Assembly: GCF_000205025.1 (NCBI RefSeq)
Contig: NZ_GL883676.1
Coordinates: 1 to 64,000, forward strand
Direction: 5' to 3'
From: Parasutterella excrementihominis YIT 11859
GTDB taxonomy: Bacteria > Pseudomonadota > Gammaproteobacteria > Burkholderiales > Burkholderiaceae_F
DNA length: 64,000 bases
The notes below the pieces were generated by a model that was given only the letters and a program-made list of their open reading frames with translations, ran no database searches and was not told the DNA's origin. The stretch's first letter is position 1. The number at the start of each line of letters is the position of its first letter. Positions 17,314-30,096 of this stretch are shown piece by piece. A program made the translations under genes and the position numbers.

Positions 17314-18843
17314 CTAGATACTTTTGCGTTGAGCGGCACTTTCACCGGCAATCATGCCGAAGACTGCGCATTCAGGCATCGAGCAGCCGGTCATACGTTC
17401 CTGGCCGTGCAGTCCGCCGCTGGCTTCTCCGACCACATACAAACCTTCGATCGGTTTACCGTCTTTCAGCGCAATTGCTCTGCCTTGTAAATCCGTGCGG
17501 ATTCCACCCGGTGTGTAGTTCAGTCTGGGGTTAATGACCATCGCAAAGAGCGGTCCCTTCAGGTCGAGCGCTTCAACCTTGCGGCCGGAACGTTCAAGCG
17601 GTTTATCAAACTGAGCGTCCTTGCCTTCCGTGATCATGGCGTTGTATTTAACAAGCTCGTCTTCAACGACCTTTGGATCAGCGCCGAAAGCCTTGCAAAG
17701 TTCGCTCAGATTGTCGTACTTGACCATTGTGCCGTCGATGCCGTTTAAGCCGTTAAGGCTGCGCTGGACACGGTTGAGGTTGTGGAATTTACCCAGAGAT
17801 TTTTCATCGTAGATGATGAACGGTTTCTTGTCTCCGTTCTGCAGTCTCTTCAGAAGAACCGCCTGTGCAAGCGCATTTCTTGTTAAGCCTTCATTGATGA
17901 AGCGGCGACCGGTGGCGGGATCGACCATCATGCCCCAAATCATATCTTCCGTCGGCAGCGGATAAGCAAAGCGAAAGAGAGACAAGTGCATCGGCTGGGC
18001 ACCTGCGTTAACTAAAATCTTCAGAGCTCCGGCGGTTGCGCCCGGGTTTGTGGTGGTTGCAACGCCTGCTAAGAACGGAACCTCTGAAGAGCGGAATGCT
18101 TTGTCTCTGGCGTAGCCGCCGGTAGCGAAAATCACGCCTTTCTTAGCTTCGATGCGTTTTTCCACACCGGTCTTGTTTTCGTTGTCGTCGGTTTCAGGGG
18201 TATCAAAGAAATATTTTTCTCTGACCTTGACGCCGACCGCGACGCCTTTATCGTTAAAGAGAACTTCATCGGCCTTCACATGGGTGCGGACAGTGACGTT
18301 CTTCAAACCTTTCATGTAAGTCCACAGAGCATTCAGCAGACCGGCTCCGTCACCTTCGGAAACGAGAACACGAGGCTGAGAGTGACCGCCTAATTTCAGC
18401 AGGCGGCCGTCCCACTTGACGCCGCGCTGTGTCATGAAAGCTTCGGCGCGGGCAGTGTTCTTTGCCATTTCAAGGGCCTTTTCATAATCGCCCATGTTGC
18501 CCGAGACTTTATACATATCGGAGGCGAGCTGCTCAGACGTGTCTTTGACGCCTTTAGCCTTTTGAGCGGGAGAACCGACACAGGCAAAGTTCAGACCGCT
18601 GATGCGGGATGTACCGCCGAGGCGGCTCATCTTTTCAATCATTAAAACATTAGCGCCTTTATCGGCGGCGGAAAGTGCGGCCATCGTTCCGGCAATACCG
18701 CTGCCTACGACGATCACGTCGAAGCTTTCATCGAATTTGGGTTTGGCAGCTTCGGCGGCAACGGCCGGAGTGGAACCGATAACTGCAGCCGCAAGCAGAG
18801 ATCCTTGGAGAAACGAGCGACGCTTCAAAGCGGATGTTGTCAT
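17314..18843 (-). CDS. Tat-exported flavocytochrome c-type FAD reductase subunit (fumarate reductase-like fold)
   Basis: FAD-dependent reductase of the fumarate/urocanate/methacrylate reductase superfamily. The Tat signal KRRSFLQG is at residues 7-14, so the protein is exported folded with FAD. The FAD-binding GxGxxG is in VIVVGSGIAGTMAAL at about residue 45. The C-terminal HGQERMTGCSMPECAVFG segment matches the region of the second substrate arginine, and the proton-donor arginine region is GRRFINEGLTRNA. By eye, the fumarate-contacting His and Thr-Glu of Fcc3 are not preserved, so the acceptor is probably not fumarate. It is paired with the tetraheme cytochrome and preceded by a two-component system on the same strand. 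Confidence 0.9.
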   Translation of the reverse strand: MTTSALKRRSFLQGSLLAAAVIGSTPAVAAEAAKPKFDESFDVIVVGSGIAGTMAALSAADKGANVLMIEKMSRLGGTSRISGLNFACVGSPAQKAKGVKDTSEQLASDMYKVSGNMGDYEKALEMAKNTARAEAFMTQRGVKWDGRLLKLGGHSQPRVLVSEGDGAGLLNALWTYMKGLKNVTVRTHVKADEVLFNDKGVAVGVKVREKYFFDTPETDDNENKTGVEKRIEAKKGVIFATGGYARDKAFRSSEVPFLAGVATTTNPGATAGALKILVNAGAQPMHLSLFRFAYPLPTEDMIWGMMVDPATGRRFINEGLTRNALAQAVLLKRLQNGDKKPFIIYDEKSLGKFHNLNRVQRSLNGLNGIDGTMVKYDNLSELCKAFGADPKVVEDELVKYNAMITEGKDAQFDKPLERSGRKVEALDLKGPLFAMVINPRLNYTPGGIRTDLQGRAIALKDGKPIEGLYVVGEASGGLHGQERMTGCSMPECAVFGMIAGESAAQRKSI

Positions 18844-18931
18844 ATTTTTCCTCTTGTTATGGTTTGAGGTGGTCTATGACTGTTATTTTCTAAAAATAAA
18901 CTTTCAGCGCCGCCAAAAAAAAATCGAAAAG

Positions 18932-18948
18932 ATTACAAAAACATTACA
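18932..18948 (-). promoter_or_regulatory. Candidate response-regulator direct repeat before the flavoprotein gene
   Basis: On the minus strand, TTGTAAT occurs twice with starts ten bases apart (TTGTAATGTTTTTGTAAT), about 90-105 bases before the flavoprotein ATG and overlapping the stop codon of the response regulator gene. OmpR/PhoB-family regulators bind such tandem half-sites on one face of the helix. The 12-mer ATTACAAAAACA recurs at 21860-21871 before the kinase gene. The assignment to this regulator is inferred. Confidence 0.45.
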
Positions 18949-19657
18949 AGTCCTCTTCCGAAAGGTCTTCGATGTAATAACCGATCCCTGAATAAGAGGA
19001 AATGGCCGAGCCCGGGAAACCTGCCGCCGTCAGTTTCTTTCTTATTCTGGAGAGGGACACACGCAAATAGTTGAGTTCTCCGATAAATTCAGGCCCCCAA
19101 ACTCGCCGAAGCAAATCTTCGTGTGTAAAGATGGTTCCCGGCCGTTTAACCAAGATAAACAGAAGACGGAACTCAGTATCGGCAAGCCTAATTTCCTGAT
19201 CCTTGTATCGGCATGTACGTTTATCGGGATCCATAACGAGAGGTCCGTTAACTGCCTGTACGGTCGCTGCCGGCCCGGTCTTCACGCCGCCGGAGCGTCT
19301 CAGGATAGCTCGGATGCGAGCCGTCATTTCTTCGATGGAAAATGGTTTGACGACATAGTCGTCGGCCCCGAGTTCCAAGGCTTGGGTTTTCTTAGCAATT
19401 TCTTCTCGAGCCGAAAGCATGATCACGGGAATTGACGATTTCTTTCTCAATTCTGCTAGGAACGCCATACCGTCGATCTCAGGCATCATGTAATCGAGAA
19501 TAATCAGATCGCAATGACCGTTCTTTAAGTATTCCGAAGCGCTCATTGCCGAGTCTGCCACGGCTACATCAAATCCTTCTGCCTCTAGAGAGCGGGAAAG
19601 CAGTCTGCGGATTTTGCTTTCATCATCAACAATCAAAATCGTCGTTCTTTCCGTCAT
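18944..19657 (-). CDS. OmpR/PhoB-family response regulator
   Basis: Two-component DNA-binding regulator. The receiver domain (about residues 5-115) has the acidic pair DD at 11-12, the phosphoacceptor Asp55 in LIILDYMMP, and Lys in VVKPFS. A winged-helix output domain covers about residues 135-232 (RTCRYKDQEIRLADTEFRLL, LLRRVWGPEF, NYLRVSLSRIRKKL). Its ATG overlaps the kinase stop codon by four bases, so the pair is translationally coupled. The gene is followed on the same strand by the flavoprotein/cytochrome genes, its most likely targets. Confidence 0.93.
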   Translation of the reverse strand: MTERTTILIVDDESKIRRLLSRSLEAEGFDVAVADSAMSASEYLKNGHCDLIILDYMMPEIDGMAFLAELRKKSSIPVIMLSAREEIAKKTQALELGADDYVVKPFSIEEMTARIRAILRRSGGVKTGPAATVQAVNGPLVMDPDKRTCRYKDQEIRLADTEFRLLFILVKRPGTIFTHEDLLRRVWGPEFIGELNYLRVSLSRIRKKLTAAGFPGSAISSYSGIGYYIEDLSEEDL

Positions 19658-21741
19658 TCTTCTTCCTCATTTGCTGTCTCTGTCGGAAGCGCCGGCAGCT
19701 CAAGCGTAAAGACCGTTCCTTCGCCTAAAGTACTTGCGACCGTGACCTTTCCTTTATGCAGAAGCACCAATTCCTTAGTAATGTATAAGCCCAAACCCGT
19801 TCCGCCGATTTTTCTAGCGGAATCCATTCTGACTTGATAAAACCGATCGAAGATCTTATCCAGCGCCGACTCGGGCACTCCTATACCGTCGTCTTCCACC
19901 ATGAGTTCCAGGAAATCTCCTAACTTCCGGGTTTGAATTTTCACTCGGCAGGCACTGCCCTCTTTCCGGTATTTATAGGCATTCGAGAGAAGATTCTGAA
20001 TGATCTGCATAAATGCCTGTTTGTCCACGTTGGCAGCCGCAGCATCCGGCGAAATTTCCAAGGAACATTCAAAATCTTTAAAGCCGGAAAAATGTTTGAG
20101 CGCTTTTCGTATCATGGGCTTAATCAAACAGAATTCCGGGTGAATTTCATAAGAGCCTGTCTGAAGTTTGGCAACATCCAGCCAACGAGAGATCATGTCT
20201 TTCATTTCGTCGGCGCTTTCCAGAAGCTCGGCGGCCGTCTCTTTACTCTCTGGGTCCTGAACCGTTTTGACCAGGCATTCTGCCGCCATGCGCACCCCGG
20301 CGAGCGGCGTTTTAAGTTCATGGGCAGCGATTCCGATCAGTTCATCCTTTAATCGGTCAATTTGAACTTCTGAAGTCGCATCGCGAGCGATTACACAGAA
20401 CACATCTTTGGTCCCGCTCTCAAACATACGCAGTTCCAAATCATAAACACCGGAATGAATGAAAAGATGCTTATCAGGACTCTGATGCATTTCTTTTACC
20501 AGGGCTAAAAAGCGTTTCCGTGCTTCGTTCTCTGACAAGTTAAGCAGACGAACAGCCGAAGGATTACGAAAACGCATTTCCAGCTTTTGGTTAAACAAGA
20601 CAATCCCTTCATTCATATCTGAGAAGAGAGAAGTCAAAAGCGCTTCATGCCGCTGAATCGTTTCAACCTGAGCCTTCACCTTAGCCTCAAGCGAGGAATT
20701 CAACTCCTTAAGACGTGTCTGAGCTGTCAGTAGTCTTTCCTGCATCCGTCCGTACGTGCGCTGCAGCTGAACAAGCTCTCTCGGCGACTTAATTTTTTCG
20801 CTTTTATCCGGAAGGATTCTTGCGGCCGTCATTTGACGCGTCAGTTTTTCAACAGCCCGAACTACTGAAATCGAAGCTAAAAAGCCGATCACAATCGCAG
20901 CTAGGAAAGTCGCGAGCCAAACAAATACATTGCGTATGAAAAGCTGGACCAAAACCGTCTTTCGATCAACGGTTCGTGAGAATACACCCACAGACCAATC
21001 CGTAACCGCTAAGGGACGCACATAACCGTAATATTCGGCATTCGAGAAAGTGAAGCTGCGGTGCGTTCTTTCTTCAATCGAGAGATTGTGAAGCGGAACC
21101 GACTTGCCGGAAGAAAAGATAACCTCTCCGTTTCTGCCGAAAATGCCGATTTGATAAGCATCCGTGGCCAAGCCTTTTAAAACCTGAGCGGCAATCTGCT
21201 CAAGATCAAGGGCGGCAACGGCCAAACCCACGAAACGTCCGTTGGAATAAACAGGCTTGGTAATATTCACAATCTTACGGTCGGAAGCTCCGACCGCTTG
21301 AACGAGTCCAGAAACCGATATGCCGTCCTTAACATAAGGATTCTTCCAGTGAGAGCGATCTTTATGTGAAACGCCGATATTAGATTCACCGCGCTTGTTT
21401 TTTCGAGGAGAAAAAGCCACGCTCACAGCGGAGGGATCGTCGAAATGCATATTCAGGATATCCGGCGAAGCCTTGCAAAGCTCTTCTAATATCAAACTCA
21501 GTTTCTCAGCGGGCTCTCCTTCTTCGGATTTCAAGATTTCCGCAGCAGCGGTTACCAAGGAAACGGCATTGTCGACCTTGGCTTCCAGACGCTCAGACAC
21601 TAATAAAGAGATCTCCGCTCTCGTGCGATCGTCCTCAGTGAATTCTCTTTCAACCGCAACGTATTGAAGCCATCCCATGACCAAACAGGGAATGGTTACG
21701 GCCGCAGCCGAGATAAAAAATAATAGAGTCCGGAAACGCAT
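19654..21741 (-). CDS. Membrane sensor histidine kinase with periplasmic Cache-like domain
   Basis: Sensor for the adjacent regulator. One membrane helix at about residues 5-27, a large extracytoplasmic region to about 270 resembling a double Cache/PDC sensor (VSHKDRSHWKNPYVKDGISVSG, ITKPVYSNGRFVGLAVAALDL), and a second helix at about 275-298. A coiled-coil linker and a short PAS-like segment follow. The HisKA box is HELKTP with His at about 474. The ATPase domain has the N box LLSNAYKYR, VEDDGIGVP and GGTGLGLYI. Cache domains usually bind small organic ligands, so direct sensing of an electron acceptor or carboxylate is plausible, though no ligand can be named. Confidence 0.92.
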   Translation of the reverse strand: MRFRTLLFFISAAAVTIPCLVMGWLQYVAVEREFTEDDRTRAEISLLVSERLEAKVDNAVSLVTAAAEILKSEEGEPAEKLSLILEELCKASPDILNMHFDDPSAVSVAFSPRKNKRGESNIGVSHKDRSHWKNPYVKDGISVSGLVQAVGASDRKIVNITKPVYSNGRFVGLAVAALDLEQIAAQVLKGLATDAYQIGIFGRNGEVIFSSGKSVPLHNLSIEERTHRSFTFSNAEYYGYVRPLAVTDWSVGVFSRTVDRKTVLVQLFIRNVFVWLATFLAAIVIGFLASISVVRAVEKLTRQMTAARILPDKSEKIKSPRELVQLQRTYGRMQERLLTAQTRLKELNSSLEAKVKAQVETIQRHEALLTSLFSDMNEGIVLFNQKLEMRFRNPSAVRLLNLSENEARKRFLALVKEMHQSPDKHLFIHSGVYDLELRMFESGTKDVFCVIARDATSEVQIDRLKDELIGIAAHELKTPLAGVRMAAECLVKTVQDPESKETAAELLESADEMKDMISRWLDVAKLQTGSYEIHPEFCLIKPMIRKALKHFSGFKDFECSLEISPDAAAANVDKQAFMQIIQNLLSNAYKYRKEGSACRVKIQTRKLGDFLELMVEDDGIGVPESALDKIFDRFYQVRMDSARKIGGTGLGLYITKELVLLHKGKVTVASTLGEGTVFTLELPALPTETANEEEE

Positions 21742-21859
21742 GGAAACTTGGAAGAAATCGCTTTTTTAGATTATCTCCCGAGACCCTCAAGGACTCCCTG
21801 AGGATTTTTACCTAAGAAAGTTTTAGGTTTTGATAATCCCGGACGAGCATAATTTCTTC

Positions 21860-21871
21860 ATTACAAAAACA
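21860..21871. promoter_or_regulatory. 12-bp copy of the candidate regulator site, in the kinase/exporter spacer
   Basis: ATTACAAAAACA here is identical to the start of the direct repeat at 18932. It lies between the divergent kinase and TauE-family genes. The second half-site is degenerate. This could give autoregulation or control of the exporter. Confidence 0.35.
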
Positions 21872-21888
21872 CTGCCTCGATCCGAATC

Positions 21889-22650
21889 ATGGACATCACG
21901 CTTACCGTCATACTCGTCTGCTTTGTTGTTTTCTTTATTGCAGGCTTTGTCGATGCTATTGCGGGCGGAGGCGGTCTCATCACGATGCCGGTCCTTTTGC
22001 TGTTGGGCATACCCGCTCACTACACGCTCGGAACCGGAAAGCTCGCTTCCAGCCTCGGTTCAATTACGGCATTGATTACCTTCTGGAAAAGAGGCGCCGT
22101 CATCAAAGAAGTCGTCCTATTGGGCGTTATTTCTTCTTACTTCGGCGCAGTAATTGCCTCTGCGACGACACTTCTCATTTCCAATGAGAAGATGACGATC
22201 ATCATGATTTTTCTTCTGCCAGTTGCGATTCTCCTTTCGCTTTTCTGCGGAACGCTCAAACTGACGGAAGAAGACCTTCCAAAGAAAGGGTTATGGTGGA
22301 GAGTCTCGGCAATCGGTTTGTCCGTCGGTTTCTATGAAGGCTTTTTCGGTCCCGGCGCCGGAAGTTTCTTTTTGATCGGCATTCACCTCTTGCTCAAGGC
22401 CGGTTTGGTTAAAGCTTCCGGTACGGCAAAAGCATTCAATATCGCCGCCAACTTAGGCGCGGTCACAACGTTTGCTTCCGCAGGAACGCTTTATTACTCG
22501 CTGGCTCTCCCTTGCGCGGTTGCCAGCATCTTGGGCAACCGCTTAGGCGCAATCTATGCCGTCAAAATCGGTCCGACGCTCGTACGCAGCATGCTCTACT
22601 TCGTGTTAGTCATGCTGCTGATTTCTCTGATAACGCGATTCGTTATTTAA
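21889..22650 (+). CDS. TauE/SafE (TSUP) family anion exporter
   Basis: Polytopic inner-membrane protein of the sulfite/organic anion exporter family. The glycine-rich signature FVDAIAGGGGLITMPVLLLLG near residues 20-40 and GTGKLASSLGS are typical, and the second repeat contains FYEGFFGPGAGSFFLIG. About eight hydrophobic segments lie in 253 residues. It is divergent from the histidine kinase and shares its upstream region. It ends convergently with alr, overlapping by eight bases. It might export a product of the neighbouring reductase, but this is inferred only from position. Confidence 0.88.
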   Translation: MDITLTVILVCFVVFFIAGFVDAIAGGGGLITMPVLLLLGIPAHYTLGTGKLASSLGSITALITFWKRGAVIKEVVLLGVISSYFGAVIASATTLLISNEKMTIIMIFLLPVAILLSLFCGTLKLTEEDLPKKGLWWRVSAIGLSVGFYEGFFGPGAGSFFLIGIHLLLKAGLVKASGTAKAFNIAANLGAVTTFASAGTLYYSLALPCAVASILGNRLGAIYAVKIGPTLVRSMLYFVLVMLLISLITRFVI

Positions 22651-23725
22651 TTAGAACGCGGGGTACACGCTGGTTCACGTCGCAAAGAAGTTCATAGCCG
22701 ATCGTGCCGAATCCCTTTGCGACTTCATTGACCGGCAGGTTCTTACCCCAGATTTCCACTTTGGAACCCAACCGGACATTGGGCAGATCGGTGACGTCAA
22801 TCGTCAGCATATCCATGGAAACGTTTCCGATAACAGGTACTCTTTTGCCCTCAACGACCACCTCTCTGTGCGGATTGTCTTTACGCGGATAACCGTCGGC
22901 ATACCCGCAGGCTACCACGGCGAGTTTCGTCGGTCGATGGGCAATAAACTTAGAGCCGTAGCCGCAGGCTTCGCCCGGCTGAAGATCCTGGAAGGCAATG
23001 ATTTCGCTCTCCAGTGTCATGACGGGATCAATACCCAGAGACTGTGAAGAAACATTACCGTCGGGGCTGACACCGTACATGGCAATACCTGCGCGCACAG
23101 CCTCGTCTCCGGCTTCATGCCACAAAATGCCGCCCGTGTTGGATAAGCACATCGGCAGAAGTCCGCGCAGTTGTATCAATGCAGCAAGCTGATTCTGGAC
23201 GGTAACCGGTTTGTCCTGTTCGTAAGTAACTTCAGCATTGGCAAAGTGCGCCAACAGATCGACAACTTCTACCTTAGGAATATTATTCAGGCGGAACAAA
23301 ACTTGAGGAATCGCCTCCGGTCTGAAGCCCAAACGGTTCATACCGGTATTGCACTTCAAGTGCACGCGAAGCGTGTTTTTGAGTTCGGCTTTTTCCAGCC
23401 ATTCAATCTGTCTTTCGTTGTGAATGACGGTTTCAAATCCGTACTCATCAGCCATCTCGATGTCAGAGGCCGCAAAGATGCCTTCAATTAACAATACCGC
23501 TTTGGCCCAGCCGGCTTTGCGGATATCCACACCTTCTTTCGGATCAAGAAGCGCTAACCCGTCAACCCAGTTGTCGAAGGTCGGAAGCAGACCGATCAGA
23601 CCGTGACCATATGCGTTGGCCTTAACAACGCCCCATAAAAAACGATTGCCGCTTTTTGCGCGAAGCAAAGACAAATTCTTTTCCAGTGCGTATGTATCGA
23701 TGAGGGCTCTAATCGGTCTTGTCAT
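22643..23725 (-). CDS. alr: Alanine racemase
   Basis: PLP enzyme that makes D-alanine for peptidoglycan. The PLP lysine is residue 35 in VVKANAYGHG, and CGYGSKF carries the opposing catalytic tyrosine of the partner subunit. The C-terminal beta domain includes CGYADGYPRKDN and VPVIGNVSMDMLTIDVT. At 360 residues it is the usual size. The stop region overlaps the TauE-family gene on the other strand by eight bases. Confidence 0.95.
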   Translation of the reverse strand: MTRPIRALIDTYALEKNLSLLRAKSGNRFLWGVVKANAYGHGLIGLLPTFDNWVDGLALLDPKEGVDIRKAGWAKAVLLIEGIFAASDIEMADEYGFETVIHNERQIEWLEKAELKNTLRVHLKCNTGMNRLGFRPEAIPQVLFRLNNIPKVEVVDLLAHFANAEVTYEQDKPVTVQNQLAALIQLRGLLPMCLSNTGGILWHEAGDEAVRAGIAMYGVSPDGNVSSQSLGIDPVMTLESEIIAFQDLQPGEACGYGSKFIAHRPTKLAVVACGYADGYPRKDNPHREVVVEGKRVPVIGNVSMDMLTIDVTDLPNVRLGSKVEIWGKNLPVNEVAKGFGTIGYELLCDVNQRVPRVLIK

Positions 23726-23805
23726 TCTTTTTCCTATCTCGCTGAAAGCTATTGCGATATTTTAGAGTGAACTGCAAACCGACAGAGACCGAAGCAAAGA
23801 TTTTT

Positions 23806-24708
23806 CTAGCTGAATATTTTTTCCAAAATCATCATCAGGCCGAAGCCGCACATCAAACCGATCGTGGCCGTACTGTGATGGCCTCTGCGGTGTGTTTCAG
23901 GAATCACTTCGTGGAAAACGACAAACATCATGGCGCCGGCAGATAACGCCAGTCCCAGCGGATAGACATAGCCCAACCCGCCGGCAAGGCTCACGCCGAA
24001 AAGTGCGCCGACCGGTTCCATCAGACCCGAGAACACTCCGATCCCCACTGCCTTCGCGCGTGAAATGTGAGTCGAGCAAAGAGCGAGTACGACCGCCAGA
24101 CCTTCCGGAAAGTCCTGCAGAGCAATGGCAATCGTGAGCGGCACACCGATCTGCATGTCTTCTGCTGAAAAAGATATGCCCATCGCCAGGCCTTCCGGGA
24201 TGTTGTGAATGATGATGGCAAGAACAAAGAGCCAGATGCCGCTTTTGACTTCGATCTCCGGACCTTCATAATTCTGACCTCCGTGCTCATGAGGAGTCAG
24301 CGCATTAATGATCAGGAGGAAGACAACACCAAGAAAAACTCCGAAGAGTACCCAAAGCGTTGCTGCTAATTCAGAAGTGAACAGCTTTTCACTGGTTTCG
24401 ATACTCGGAAGCAAAAGCGAGAAGATCGCTGCTGCAAGCATCATGCCGGCCGAACTGCCAAGCATCCAGTCTTCGGCTTTATCGGAAAGTTTATGAAGAT
24501 AAAAACCCGGCAGGGAGCCTAAGGCCGTCGCACCGAAACCGACCATACCGGCGATAAAGGCGTAAAGCGGGGCCTTAGCACCGTAAACCGTCATATCGTA
24601 AATCGCTTTCAGGCAAAAGAAAGCGACAAGTGCAAACAGAAGCAGACATCCGTAAAACCATCCGCGATGCTCCTTTGCGTAGCGTGCCACCGTCATCGGT
24701 TTACTCAT
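23806..24708 (-). CDS. ZIP family divalent metal transporter
   Basis: Metal uptake or efflux permease of the ZupT/GufA-like group. The signature helices are HNIPEGLAMGISFS and ALQDFPEGLAVVLAL, with metal-binding His and Glu residues. About eight hydrophobic segments, and a short loop with HEHGG before the signature. The frame opens with TTG at 24723, but the ATG at 24708 is preceded by AGGAGTGAAC and gives a 300-residue protein starting MSKPM. Likely substrate is zinc or another divalent cation. Confidence 0.9.
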   Translation of the reverse strand: MSKPMTVARYAKEHRGWFYGCLLLFALVAFFCLKAIYDMTVYGAKAPLYAFIAGMVGFGATALGSLPGFYLHKLSDKAEDWMLGSSAGMMLAAAIFSLLLPSIETSEKLFTSELAATLWVLFGVFLGVVFLLIINALTPHEHGGQNYEGPEIEVKSGIWLFVLAIIIHNIPEGLAMGISFSAEDMQIGVPLTIAIALQDFPEGLAVVLALCSTHISRAKAVGIGVFSGLMEPVGALFGVSLAGGLGYVYPLGLALSAGAMMFVVFHEVIPETHRRGHHSTATIGLMCGFGLMMILEKIFS

Positions 24709-24827
24709 GTTCACTCCTAACAAAAAGATCCGACTTCGTCATTCTTATGACTCTCAACTCTCAATTTTGAAATCGAGACTACTCTCGTTTGCGGCTAGGA
24801 AGGATTTTTTCTGCCTGACACGGACAT

Positions 24828-24856
24828 AAAAAAGGCCGGAGTTTTTAGTTCCGGCA
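24828..24856 (-). terminator. Intrinsic terminator after ftsB
   Basis: Read on the minus strand: GCCGGA, loop ACTAAAAAC, TCCGGCC, then TTTTTTA. It ends the pyrG-kdsA-eno-ftsB run. Confidence 0.88.
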
Positions 24857-24880
24857 CTTCTCTAATTAATAAGTAATTGA

Positions 24881-25186
24881 TTACGGCATAATTCGAATCA
24901 GGTATTCGTTCTCGCGAATCATATTGAGTTTTTCACGAGCCCTACTTTCTAAGGCTTCACTGCCATGGCGAAGACTATCGGCCTCGCCTTCGAGCCTTGT
25001 AATTTCAAGCTCGAGCGCGGCATTCTTCTCCTTCTGAGTTTTGAGCTGGTCCTGCAAATCGAGAAGCGTAGCATTGCTGCCCTTCCCGACCCATAACGGA
25101 TATTGAATGCCGACCACGGCAATGGCGAGTACCAGGACTAAAAATCGAGGTACTCCCAGCTTTACCTTTTTCGTCAGGCGCGCCAT
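24881..25186 (-). CDS. ftsB: Cell division protein FtsB
   Basis: Bitopic divisome protein that works with FtsL and FtsQ. A basic N-terminus, one membrane helix at about residues 13-31, and a coiled coil at about 38-72 (LLDLQDQLKTQKEKNAALE), followed by AREKLNMIRENEYLI, the typical FtsB ending. Located three bases after the enolase stop, the conserved eno-ftsB arrangement. Confidence 0.92.
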   Translation of the reverse strand: MARLTKKVKLGVPRFLVLVLAIAVVGIQYPLWVGKGSNATLLDLQDQLKTQKEKNAALELEITRLEGEADSLRHGSEALESRAREKLNMIRENEYLIRIMP

Positions 25187-25189
25187 AAA

Positions 25190-27348
<2,159 letters not shown>

Positions 27349-27353
27349 GTCGA

Positions 27354-29051
<1,698 letters not shown>

Positions 29052-29142
29052 TTACAAAATTCAATCAATTATAGCGGTCGGGAGCCTATTTGTAACTTCT
29101 AAAAGGCCGCTCCTGACGGTTTGATACAAGTCCGCTTCTCTG

Positions 29143-30096
29143 CTATTCGCCGATGCACATGAAACGCTTTTTCATTTCCTCAACCGGTTCCGGCTGAAGC
29201 GTAATGTGTGAGATGCCGTACTTTTTCTCCAAAACCTCACGCGCCTTCTCCAAAACCTGAGGCCATTCATCCATCCGCTCTAAAACAATATGAGAGGAAA
29301 GAGCCGCCTCGTTTGCCGTCATATCCCAAATGTGGAGATCATGCACGGCATAAACACCGGGAATTGCTTCCAGAGTCGAACCGACTTCCTGATAAGGAAT
29401 GTTGTCAGGAACTCCGTCCAAAAGAAGATGTACTGAAGTTTTCACAACGCCCCAGGAGGAATGCAGAATTAAAGCACTCACAAAAATAGAAAGGATCGGG
29501 TCAACAATGACCGGACCGCCGAAGTAAATCACGATACCAGCCGTGATCGCGGCCACAGATCCGAGCAAGTCGCCCATGACATGCAGGAGCGCTGCCCGCG
29601 TGTTGATGCTCTTCTGGTCGCGGGAAAGCGTCCAGGCAACAGCGATATTGATCAGCAACCCGAGCGTGGCAACCAAAAAGACGCTAGAACCGTTGACCGG
29701 TTCCGGACTGCTGAAACGCTCTACCGCTTCCACAACAATCCAAAGCACCACCGCAAACATGGCAAGCGCATTCAAAAGTGCTGCGAGCACTTCCAGCTTG
29801 GCAAAGCCAAAAGAATATTTCCCGCTTGCGGGGCGTCCTGCAAGAACATTGGCCAGCAGTGCAAAGAAAAGAGAGGCTGAGTCCGTCACCATGTGACCGG
29901 CGTCAGAGAGCAGCGCCAAAGAGTTCGAAAGAAAACCTCCGATGACTTCGATCACGGCGTATCCTAAGGTCAGACAAACCGAGGCGATCAATACCTTTTT
30001 GGATGAGCCTGTGCCTTGATGGGTATAGTCGCTGTCGCCTTCATGATGGCGTGTCAGCTGCTTTTCTAAATTGGTCGATTCAATTACTTCTTTCAT
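29143..30096 (-). CDS. Cation diffusion facilitator (CzcD/ZitB-like) efflux transporter
   Basis: Zinc or other divalent metal/proton antiporter. Six membrane helices. Metal-site motifs SLALLSDAGHMVTDS in helix II and ALLHVMGDLLGSVAA in helix V give the HxxxD pattern. The C-terminal cytoplasmic domain contains VHDLHIWDMT. The frame is open to a TTG at 30117, but the ATG at 30096 overlaps the TGA of the upstream gene (ATGA), which suggests translational coupling and a 317-residue protein. A short histidine-containing N-terminal tail precedes the first helix. Confidence 0.88.
   Translation of the reverse strand: MKEVIESTNLEKQLTRHHEGDSDYTHQGTGSSKKVLIASVCLTLGYAVIEVIGGFLSNSLALLSDAGHMVTDSASLFFALLANVLAGRPASGKYSFGFAKLEVLAALLNALAMFAVVLWIVVEAVERFSSPEPVNGSSVFLVATLGLLINIAVAWTLSRDQKSINTRAALLHVMGDLLGSVAAITAGIVIYFGGPVIVDPILSIFVSALILHSSWGVVKTSVHLLLDGVPDNIPYQEVGSTLEAIPGVYAVHDLHIWDMTANEAALSSHIVLERMDEWPQVLEKAREVLEKKYGISHITLQPEPVEEMKKRFMCIGE

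Noticed and set aside
29089-29098. TTTGTAACTT, also at 32630-32639 and 53554-53563
   Set aside because: Three spacer copies of a 10-mer looked suggestive, but their position and orientation relative to genes differ and no partner half-site is shared; probably AT-rich chance.
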